Shown: positions 60,201-64,000 of the stretch, one piece after another
Position numbering within the stretch: position 1 is the first letter of the stretch
Layout of the letters: each line of letters starts with the position of its first letter
Assembly: GCF_034190915.1 (NCBI RefSeq)
Contig: NW_026947484.1
Span: 72,433,482 to 72,497,481 of the forward strand
Source of the DNA: Cavia porcellus
Lineage: Eukaryota > Chordata > Mammalia > Rodentia > Caviidae
DNA: 64,000 bases
Direction: 5' to 3'
Position numbers and translations under genes: made by a program
Notes under the pieces: generated by a model
Seen by the model: only the letters and a program-made list of their open reading frames with translations
What the model was told of the DNA's origin: nothing
Database searches by the model: none

Positions 60201-62898
60201 GGCTAGCTCAGGTGCTGGTATGTAATCTCTAAAGCCATCAGACAGTCTCTTGTTTCATCACATAGTGCTCTCTGTGAAAGATGAGCACAGCAGAATGTTA
60301 GAGCCATCAGCTCCGGGAATGTCAACTGTGTAGGAGCCTCAAGGTAAAGAGGTTATGACTCCCCAGGGCACAAGGGTTTACATATCAGAAACCAAAGCAA
60401 CAGTCTCCTAAAACAATTCAGTTGCTACCTTAATTGTATTACATGAATTGATCCTTCTGCATATCATTCTCCCTGCATTTTGCAGAGATGCTCTCCTCAC
60501 AGCCAGCTCAAGTTACACATGTAATTCCTGCCATCCTCACTGTCACTCATCCCTGAGACATCCCACTTCTTCACAAGATAATAAACTCTGGGAGAGGCCT
60601 AGGATCATGGCACACAAGGATGCACACATATGCAGTTGACTGCACAACAAATAGAAATCGTCATGGTCCATCTAAGCCCTAACAGGTGATGCTGCATAAC
60701 TTAAATCTGGCTCTAGAAATGGATATTTGTATAAATGACCAAGCGTGACACTCACACACAGGATACTTACAACAACTCTGGTGTAGACTTCCTCGGCAAG
60801 CTCAATGTTCTGGAATTTAAGTTCCGTGGGAAACGTGTATCTCTTCAGCCACTCGAGAAGTGGCAGGTCTACGTTACTCCCAGCAAAGACGTACTGAGGG
60901 GCATGGATGTGTGTGTCTACCAGCCCAGGGATGAAGAACTCACTGGAAATTAACAACAGAGGAAAAGCATTCAATGACAGTGTTAGTTGCTCTCTGTCAT
61001 CTTTCCAATCACACGTTCTCTTGACAGTCATTGCATTGGTCACCCATCCCTCGCCTGTTTACAGCAGTCTAACAGTGTTAAGTCTTCCTGTTATCAAGAG
61101 ATCTGGAAATAAGGCTGACTGTCTGCTGGGGAAGACAGAGCTCTGTGTCAAAATGGCAGGTGCAGAGACAACCAGCGATGACAGAGAGGAAGAAGTCCCA
61201 CAGTCAGCAGAAACAAAGTAGCTGTATCACAAGAACAGAGCGAAGTCAGGACCTCATCCTATGCCCTGGGTCTCACAGCTGGGTGGCTGTAAGACAGGGC
61301 ACAGAGATGGGAGAGTTCTGAGGACTTCCAGGGCCAGGCCGAGGAAGGTACCCATAAGGCAACAGTGAAGACGGGAACACAGCGTCTACAGCTTTGGTCC
61401 CATGGTCACCTTGGTCTTGGCTGTCTGCAAGCTATCTAGTCCTTCCCATCGGGCTCAAGGTACTAGTTGTGAAACAGAAACACAAGAAAGAAAACTGGGG
61501 CTGATCGGCGACAGGTGACCTGAGGAGCTGGGACCACACACGGGCCACTGCATAGCATAGTTAAGTGACGAGGGATGGAGTTTCTGTGCTGTGCTTACCA
61601 TTCCCCAGATGTTTCTAATCTCATCCATCCATCAGCATTTGCATTCCTGTGTGTACTTACAGCTCTCCTGCAGAGCTGATCCAGTTCTCCAGTGTCTACT
61701 AAGCATCTACACATACCCAAACCCGGGAAGGTAAAGGAACAGCAATGCCAGGAGTTACTGTGTTAATCCTCAGGTTTATTCCCCCCATCTTTCCAAGCTA
61801 CTGAGGGACAGCACCGAGAAGGAAGGCACAGGAGTACAAATATAAGCACAAAGAAATGGTACGCACAGGCATCCTGGCTCCCTGGACCCTTACTAGAGAC
61901 CAGCTCCAGGGTCAAGCTGAGCTCAAAGAAGGGGGAAGAAGCTTGCTTCACATCTAACAGACGCAAAGCTATAGGGTGAGGTCTTTTAAACTAGGTGTTT
62001 AAATTCCCAGTGCAATACGGCTCCTGCTACATTATTTAAAAAACGATTTTCAGGTAATGTAAGTGTCTTCATAAGAAAACGTTCTGACTTTGGAAAGAGT
62101 TAAGATAACATATTTAAGTTATCTGAGCAGAAAACAAGCATCCCTCTTCCCTTCTTCAGTGCTGGGGACTGAATCAAGGGCCTCCTGCATGTTAGGAAAG
62201 GGCCTGTCACTGAGCTCTGCACTCCTAGGCCCCTTTATTTTGTTTTGAGACAGAGACTGGCTACAAAGACCAGATTAGCCATGAACTTGTGATCCTCCTG
62301 CCTCAGCCTTCCCTGTAGCTGTGATTACAAATGTGTGTAACCAAACCTGGCCAAGCAGTCCCACATCTAGAAAACAAATCAAGCAGCCTATAAAAACATG
62401 GACCCGACCACAGGAAACACAGTTTACACAAATGTTAAAAGTCACTAAAATTGCAGCTCAAAAGTACTTCTCAATATAGGTCTTCCCTACTCATGCTGTA
62501 AGGGTAATTATTTTCAAACTCCACACGCCAACAGTTTATCAGTTGTCTCTCTCCCCACCTCCACTTCCTTTTTGGAAGAAACTCTGTGAGGCCTGGCTAA
62601 GCACACACAGTAGGCACACCAGACATTTGCTGAAGAAATGCAGGAATATGGCAGCTTCTCGCTGTCACAGTTCTGTCCTTTAAATTGCTATGCTGTCCCC
62701 AGTTATACAGTTAATTAATTTGGAAAGTCCCTCTGTCCCTCAGGGCAGCATCCCTGTCATCTGATCCTAGTTGATGGCACCCAGGGAAGGGAAGAGGTTG
62801 ATGACTTACTGGTGGCTCAGTTCTCTCACTTCACAGGGTTTGAAGCCCCATTCTTTGGCGAGTTTATCTTGCTGAGACGCGTCCTCTAAAAATGCGAT
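23523..62898 (-). CDS. GDA: GDA, guanine deaminase (cypin), exons 2-14
   Basis: Guanine deaminase (EC 3.5.4.3) is a cytosolic zinc amidohydrolase that converts guanine to xanthine and ammonia in purine breakdown; in neurons the same protein (cypin) binds PSD-95. Seen: 13 minus-strand exons, all with AG acceptors and GT donors and with matching phases, encode residues 42-454 of a 454-residue protein, the same length as human. The metal-binding VDTHIHAP (His82, His84), SHISE (His240, Glu243), MAHG (His279) and the split Asp330 in GTDVAGG are present, as are Gln87 and Arg213. The C-terminus SSSV is a class I PDZ ligand. Coding segments: 62810-62898, 60771-60942, 50763-50850, 48543-48648, 43545-43572, 41540-41647, 39232-39339, 37486-37583, 35623-35690, 29274-29420, 26128-26258, 24371-24398, 23523-23593. 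Exon 1 (about 41 codons) and the promoter lie beyond base 64000. No stop or frameshift was seen. Residue numbers assume a human-length exon 1. Confidence 0.97.
23594..24370 (-). other. GDA intron 13
   Basis: 777 bp, GT-AG. Unique-looking; an 87-codon open frame on the other strand (23971-24234) has no recognisable similarity. Confidence 0.9.
24371..24398 (-). CDS. GDA: GDA exon 13, 28-nt microexon (residues 423-432)
   Basis: 28 bp: AVIQKFFFL plus the first base of Gly432. Acceptor TTTTATTTTAG, donor GTAGGT. It is the second 28-nt exon of this gene and matches human AVIQKFLYLG. Confidence 0.93.
25500..25740 (+). repeat. MIR SINE
   Basis: CAGTGGCCAACACTCCAGCC, GTCAGAGTCCTATTTGCATC, CACTGATTCTGTGATTAACATGGCAATATTAAC and GATAACTGAATAG follow the MIR core order. 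Confidence 0.7.
25822..25957 (-). mobile_element. B1-type SINE (antisense)
   Basis: Plus strand shows T-run, TTTTGAGACAGTCTCATTC, CCAGGCTGGCCTCAAACTTG, CCTGCGTCAGCCTCCC, ATTACAGGTATGTGCCACC. Confidence 0.88.
26128..26258 (-). CDS. GDA: GDA exon 12 (residues 379-422)
   Basis: 131 bp. Reads ALGLDNEIGNFEVGKEFDAL then LINPKASDSPIDLF and CADFASDASD, ending exactly at GAT before GTAAGT. The last residues diverge from human (DFFGDISE), but the length is the same. Confidence 0.96.
26259..29273 (-). other. GDA intron 11
   Basis: About 3.0 kb, GT-AG. A MIR lies at 28738-28930. Nothing else recognised. Confidence 0.9.
28738..28930 (+). repeat. MIR SINE
   Basis: TAGACTCAAATCTCAGCATG, AAGTTCCTTGTTGTAAAATG, then AACAGCAGCGCTTGTGG and GTGTTGCATGGTGCCTATGAC match the MIR sense order. 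Confidence 0.75.
29274..29420 (-). CDS. GDA: GDA exon 11 (residues 330-379), catalytic Asp330
   Basis: 147 bp. Completes Asp330 (GTD-VAGGYSYSML, codon split across the intron), the residue that activates the zinc-bound water. Continues DAIRRALMASKALLINKVNE and the conserved LKEVFRLATLGGSQ. Donor GTAATG. Confidence 0.97.
29621..30049 (+). mobile_element. MLT1-type MaLR LTR
   Basis: Starts TGTATTAGTTTCTTAGGATT, has GGCTTAACAACAGCTGACAT, GGAAGTCAGAAGTCCAAAGG and GGATTTTGGCCCACAC, and ends GTCACAATTCAATG...CTATAACA. An old solo LTR of the non-autonomous MaLR group; no internal region beside it. Confidence 0.8.
30183..30371 (+). mobile_element. short L1 3' tail with 15-bp TSD
   Basis: Flanked by identical AAAATACAGTTCTAT at 30168-30182 and 30372-30386. 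The body matches 2875-3095 and ends CTAAATAAAATTTTTTAAAAAAC. A strongly 5'-truncated insertion. Confidence 0.85.
31110..31310 (-). repeat. MIR SINE (antisense)
   Basis: Plus strand shows CCCCATTTTAAAGAGAAGCA, a TGGTAGAGCTGGCATTTGAA block and CCCAGGCTCTCTTCACACC, the reverse complement of the MIR 5' half. Confidence 0.75.
34390..34870 (+). repeat. old L1 (L1M-type) 3' UTR
   Basis: Ends with the typical TGTATAATTTTTATGGGTCAATTAAAG tail pattern preceded by AGAATGGCGGTTAAGGAGAC and GGGGAGCATGGAAGGAGGG blocks. Sense orientation on plus. Confidence 0.65.
35623..35690 (-). CDS. GDA: GDA exon 10 (residues 307-330)
   Basis: 68 bp. Reads LSSGFLNVLEVLKHNVKIGL then GT, ending in the first base of Asp330. 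Acceptor CTCCACAG, donor GTAAGG. Confidence 0.96.
35691..37485 (-). other. GDA intron 9
   Basis: About 1.8 kb, GT-AG. One ID-related SINE at 36256-36345; otherwise unique-looking. Confidence 0.9.
36256..36345 (+). mobile_element. ID SINE
   Basis: GGGCTGGGGTGCAGCTCAGG, GCATGTGCAAGATG, TCGGGTTCATCCTCAGTACC: a tRNA-derived ID core with A- and B-box positions, diverged. Confidence 0.85.
37486..37583 (-). CDS. GDA: GDA exon 9 (residues 275-307)
   Basis: 98 bp. Reads TVMAHGCYLSAEELDVFHER then GASISHCPNSNV plus two bases of Ser307. His279 in MAHG is a zinc ligand; the HCPNSN segment is a family signature. Donor GTAAGT. Confidence 0.96.
37584..39231 (-). other. GDA intron 8
   Basis: About 1.6 kb, GT-AG, AT-rich. 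No repeat or gene recognised. Confidence 0.9.
39232..39339 (-). CDS. GDA: GDA exon 8 (residues 239-274), zinc ligand and catalytic Glu
   Basis: 108 bp, phase 0 at both ends, acceptor TTCTTACAG, donor GTACAC. Starts SHISETPDEVEAVKNLYPSY. His240 is a zinc ligand and Glu243 the proton shuttle. The two residues after Glu243 are Thr-Pro where human has Asn-Arg. Confidence 0.96.
39690..39865 (+). repeat. MIR SINE
   Basis: GAGTTTTAGCCCAATTTCCG, TAGTTACTAGACTTAGGAC, GGGCCTCCCTTTTCTTGTC and GGTTGGGCTAGATGAGTG follow MIR. Confidence 0.75.
40192..40341 (+). mobile_element. B1-type SINE with probable TSD
   Basis: CATAGTCCCAGCACTTGGAG, GAAGCAGGAGGAATTTCATG, GAGACCCTGTCTCAAAG and an A-rich end. GAGTAACCACTC (40180-40191) and GAGTACCTACTC (40342-40353) match at 10 of 12 positions. 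Confidence 0.88.
41104..41132. repeat. (TA)n microsatellite
   Basis: About 14 uninterrupted TA units in intron 7, some 400 bp from exon 7. Confidence 0.98.
41540..41647 (-). CDS. GDA: GDA exon 7 (residues 203-238)
   Basis: 108 bp, phase 0 at both ends. Reads YPRVKPIVTPRFSLSCSEAL then MGELGSIAKAHELHIQ. Arg213 (in TPRF) lines the guanine site in the family. Donor GTAGGT. Confidence 0.97.
41648..43544 (-). other. GDA intron 6
   Basis: About 1.9 kb, GT-AG, between the 28-nt exon 6 and exon 7. Contains an old, rearranged L1 piece at 42880-43370. Confidence 0.9.
42880..43370 (-). repeat. old L1 fragment, mostly antisense
   Basis: 42885-43215 reads as reversed end of ORF2 (CATGCTGTTGCAAGTGGCAG, CCATTGAATAATATCACAAT, GATAGATACCCAGAAATCAG). 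43290-43370 instead resembles a sense L1 end (GTACACTGGATATTTATAAT, TTATTTGTCAATTAG). Confidence 0.65.
43545..43572 (-). CDS. GDA: GDA exon 6, 28-nt microexon (residues 193-202)
   Basis: Only 28 bp: one base completing Arg193, then FVSEILGKK. The acceptor is TTTGTTTCAG, the donor GTAGGT. Placement rests on phase, splice sites and match to human FVSEMLQKN. Skipping it would shift the frame. Confidence 0.93.
45152..45524 (+). mobile_element. L1 3' UTR tail with (AT)n
   Basis: Matches the L1 tail at 58810-59070 (GGGAAAAG..ATATATAT, TTAGTTCATTGAAAAGAA, GGTTTGTGCT, AACTAATTTAAAG). Ends in an A-run at about 45512-45524. The short ATATATAT of the relative is grown to a long (AT)n here. Confidence 0.8.
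45209..45262. repeat. (AT)n microsatellite in L1 3' UTR
   Basis: Two AT runs, 45209-45244 and 45251-45262, broken by CAGAA. Confidence 0.97.
45525..46430 (+). mobile_element. LINE-1, 5' truncated, antisense to GDA
   Basis: Starts in the ORF2 C-terminus (the stretch before ATGTTTATAGCAGCACAATT), includes ACAATGGAGTACTACTCAGC and continues to a 3' UTR with modular repeats, ending TTTTTTTAAATAAAAAAAGG. Closely related to 1-2215 and 54540-55275. Confidence 0.88.
46590..47480 (-). repeat. old L1 fragment (antisense), interrupted
   Basis: 46590-46930 and 47410-47480 read as reversed L1 3' region (CATACCATAAAATTCACCTG; CTTCTTATTGTTGAACACAT; CTTTACGTGGACATATGTCC). 46940-47400 is other, unidentified sequence. 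Confidence 0.6.
48185..48310 (+). repeat. MIR SINE fragment
   Basis: GAGCTCTAACTGCAGATTC, CCCTGGTTTTAAATTTTGGC, TCTGCTACGTGGCTACTAC follow the MIR 5' half. Confidence 0.65.
48543..48648 (-). CDS. GDA: GDA exon 5 (residues 158-193)
   Basis: 106 bp. Reads KFGQRAFVGKVCMDMNNSVP then EYKETTEESVRETK; ends AG of Arg193 before GTAACA, a weaker donor than the others. MDMNNSV differs from human MDLNDTF but the length is unchanged. Confidence 0.95.
49560..49980 (+). repeat. L2-like LINE fragment
   Basis: Blocks such as CCTTTGATGCTTATTCAAGT, CCTCGCTTAAAGGTCCTGTC, AATGAAACCTTCCCGGATGA resemble the diverged L2 3' region. Confidence 0.5.
50130..50345 (+). repeat. MIR SINE
   Basis: GTTAGCCTCTGAGCATCAGT, TTATCTGCTGGTACCAAGAG, CACACAGAGTTATCTGCAGC, GCACAGTGCTTGGTTCAGTG match the MIR core and 3' part. 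Confidence 0.75.
50763..50850 (-). CDS. GDA: GDA exon 4 (residues 129-158)
   Basis: 88 bp between TTATTTTTAG and GTGAGC. Reads RRTLKNGTTTACYFGTIHTD then ASLLLAEIT and the first base of Asp158. Separated from exon 3 by the longest intron in the window (about 9.9 kb). Confidence 0.96.
52797..52893 (+). mobile_element. ID SINE
   Basis: GGGGTTGAGGATTTAGCTAC, GCACTTGCCTGGAAAGG, GAGCTTGATCCCTGGTACC: diverged ID. Confidence 0.85.
53020..53150 (-). mobile_element. B1-type SINE (antisense)
   Basis: Plus strand: GAGGTCTCACTACACAG, CCAGGCTGGTATCAAACTCC, CCTCCTGCCTCAGCCTCCTG after a TTTTG-rich reversed tail. Confidence 0.85.
53726..53818 (+). mobile_element. ID SINE, best-preserved copy
   Basis: GGGGCTGGGGACTTAGCTCA starts the tRNA-like body. 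The A box TTAGCTCAGTGGC and B box GGTCACGAGTTC are readable, and an 18-base A-tail (53801-53818) follows. The youngest-looking SINE in the window. Confidence 0.92.
54072..54158 (+). mobile_element. ID SINE
   Basis: AGCCAGGGATCTAGCTCAGC, GCACCTGCCTGGCAAGCAC, GAGTTCAATTCCTGATAC, then an AATAA-rich tail. Confidence 0.9.
54240..55275 (+). mobile_element. LINE-1 3' part, antisense to GDA
   Basis: 54240-54545 is strongly diverged ORF2 C-terminal sequence (CTAGAAAACAGTACAGAAG; ACACAATGGAATGG). From about 54560 the sequence is much closer to the young L1s at 1-2215 and 45525-46430. The 3' UTR has ~147-bp modules and ends CTCTTTAAAATAAAAAAG. Confidence 0.85.
54690..55250 (+). repeat. ~147-bp tandem modules in L1 3' UTR
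   Basis: The marker G(A/G)TAGTATGAACA-like block starts at about 54802, 54951 and 55097 (spacing 149 and 146 bp). Each is followed by a TTTTGAAG-A block, a TTTGAAGTCCT block and a TTTTGTTCT or TTTCATTCT block. Confidence 0.85.
56751..56822 (+). repeat. purine-rich tract
   Basis: About 70 bases nearly all A and G (GGGGGAGGGAGGAAGGGGAGG start), pyrimidine-rich in the GDA transcript sense. Confidence 0.9.
58080..59090 (+). mobile_element. LINE-1 3' part, antisense to GDA
   Basis: ORF2 C-terminal remnant (ATAACAAACGCTGGTGGGGC; TTTTTATACAATGGAGTACT) followed by the 3' UTR starting GATCCAAAATGTATAACAG at 58786 and a TCTTTAAAATAAAG end with (AAAT)n at about 59070-59090. Confidence 0.88.
60771..60942 (-). 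CDS. GDA: GDA exon 3 (residues 71-128), first zinc motif
   Basis: 172 bp, acceptor ATTTCCAG, donor GTAAGT. Carries PGLVDTHIHAPQYVFAG: His82 and His84 are the first two zinc ligands and Gln87 contacts the guanine in the known structures. It continues through LPLLEWLKRYTFPTE to YTRVV. This is the most diagnostic exon for the family. Confidence 0.97.
60943..62809 (-). other. GDA intron 2
   Basis: About 1.9 kb, GT-AG. One B1-ID composite SINE at 62157-62353; otherwise unique-looking. Confidence 0.9.
62157..62353 (-). mobile_element. B4-like SINE (B1 fused to ID), antisense
   Basis: On the minus strand a B1 body (GCCAGGTTTGGTTACACACA, GGCTGAGGCAGGAGGATCAC, GTCTCTGTCTCAAAAC) is followed by an ID-related 3' part (GGGCCTAGGAGTGCAGAGCT ... 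CAGTCCCCAGCACTG), the layout of rodent B4-type composites. Confidence 0.75.
62810..62898 (-). CDS. GDA: GDA exon 2 (residues 42-71)
   Basis: 89 bp. Begins after a pyrimidine-rich tract and CAAAG; reads IAFLEDASQQDKLAKEWGF and ends ELSH plus CA of His71, followed by GTAAGT. This is the end of the N-terminal beta-sandwich part of the amidohydrolase fold. The incoming phase 0 fits an exon 1 ending at codon 41. Confidence 0.95.
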
Positions 62899-64000
62899 CT
62901 TTGAAAGAAAGAAAAAAAAGGAATTGCACATTAACAAATCATTTTATTTGCTATCATTAAATATATGCAACTTTTTAAGAGCGCCTGTACTGTCGCTGGG
63001 TTAATTTTACAAGATATTTGCTAGCAACTGGAACTGAGTTTAGAGGTCAAAGTGACAAAGGCTTGCCTTTGGTCACCACAGATGTAAACTGTAATTTCTC
63101 CTTTGCTCTCATAATGTGACACATCAAAAACTCAAGGTATGGGAAATAGCTAAATGCAAATAATGCAAGGGAAGAACTAGAAAACGTACCTTACCTTGAA
63201 ATGAAAAACGACTTTGTTAGGCATTTAGGGGAACCCCCAACCCACAGGGCAGAAGTAATGACATAGGGCAATTAATTAGCACTGAATGGAACTGCCTGGC
63301 ATAAGTGCCTAGCACCTGGGCGTTCCTGCAGACTACTTTGCTGCGTGAATGCCAGGCATCTTCTCTAACGAGCCTTCTGGGTTCGTCTAGTGTCATGGGC
63401 AACAGACACTTAAGTGAAGTAAAGAGAGGGCTCACTCAAGTGAGGGCAATAGCTGGGCAAGCATGGGGTCTCGAACTCCCTCTTGGTCTAATCTGATAGT
63501 CCCATCTGCCACCAGGGCATAACACCAGGCATACTTCACAGGGCTGAACATCTATCAGCTCACAGCAGATGTTCAGTAGTCAGGCAAGGGTCTAGCTCTC
63601 CAAAAACTGATGGAATAAAGTCCCAGTCCCTGTATCTGTCTCACTCACCCTAGTCAACATCCAAACTCAAGTGTGCTGGGCTCCACATACACCCCAGGGA
63701 TCTTGGTTTTTACCAGTATCTTCGTAAAACTCTGCTAAGCTCCAGCCTGAGCAAGACTGCCACCCGTCACTTAGGAAACCTCCCCTGCGACCTCTTTACT
63801 GCCCCTCCATAAACAGCAACCCCTTCCTGTGTCTTCAGTGTTTATTCTCAATGCATCTCAAGAAGGGGCCTGTCCCGCTGGCTTCTCAAAGGGCAGGCGT
63901 TCATTCTCAGGGTAAGGGACTGAGTTTGGGACCTCTGGGTTCCCCACAGCCAGGGCCAAGCCATTCTCCTACAGCTTCCTACAGGCAAACAAACCTGCCC
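62899..64000 (-). other. GDA intron 1, partial
   Basis: Upstream of exon 2; no match to the expected exon 1 protein (start MCAAQMPPLAHIFRG in human) is present, so exon 1 lies beyond the right edge. No repeat recognised. Confidence 0.85.

Larger units (their letters stand above)
50851..60770 (-). other. GDA intron 3
   Basis: About 9.9 kb, the longest in the window, GT-AG. Holds a SINE cluster (52.8-54.2 kb), two L1 tracts, a purine-rich stretch and unique-looking DNA (50851-52796, 55280-56750, 56823-58080, 59095-60770). An open frame of 102 codons at 57128-57436 on plus is not recognisable. Confidence 0.9.

Noticed and set aside
1..64000. Search for CRISPR arrays, operons, phage or bacterial systems
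   Set aside because: The sequence is mammalian with split genes and SINE/LINE repeats; no evenly spaced repeat-spacer arrays or compact operons exist here.

Overview
The window is nuclear DNA of a placental mammal, almost certainly a rodent. It carries rodent-type SINEs (tRNA-derived ID elements and 7SL-derived B1 elements), decayed LINE-1 copies, ancient MIR/L2/MLT1 repeats, and one split gene with GT-AG introns. Repeat makeup suggests a non-murid rodent, but the species cannot be fixed from what I can see.

Right two thirds (about 20.0-64.0 kb): the gene GDA (guanine deaminase, cypin) lies on the minus strand. I placed 13 coding exons (exons 2-14 by comparison with the human gene) with consistent phases and GT-AG borders. 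They give 413 codons plus a stop; with the 41 residues expected from exon 1, which lies beyond the right edge, the total is 454, the human length. The zinc ligands (His82, His84, His240, His279, Asp330), Glu243, Gln87, Arg213 and the C-terminal PDZ-binding SSSV are all present, so the gene looks intact. A long AT-rich 3' UTR probably runs left to about 19.96 kb and holds an internal 98-bp duplication. The introns hold ordinary unique sequence, MIRs, an MLT1 LTR, SINEs and several L1 fragments. The three well-preserved young L1 tracts in the introns are antisense to GDA.

Left third (1-19.8 kb): this is intergenic DNA downstream of GDA, and I find no host gene in it. It is largely L1: an ORF2 remnant at the left edge, stacked older L1 3' ends, a long decayed ORF2 copy (8.2-12.5 kb), and three copies of a composite element. 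In all three, L1 ORF1 is followed by only the beginning of ORF2 (endonuclease start) fused to the last part of ORF2 and the 3' UTR. This is a half-L1 (HAL1-like) non-autonomous layout with a shared deletion junction. One copy (13.65-19.43 kb) is bounded by a perfect 19-bp target-site duplication and is split by a second, apparently full-length copy (14.33-17.45 kb). The two have different 5' UTRs: ~77-bp tandem monomers in one, and a YY1-type start plus a CpG-rich segment in the other. Several L1 and HAL1-like 3' UTRs in the window are built of ~147-bp tandem modules.

The most interesting material is therefore the half-L1 family and its modular ends, not a new host gene. Repeat boundaries are read by eye and are approximate unless a duplication fixes them.
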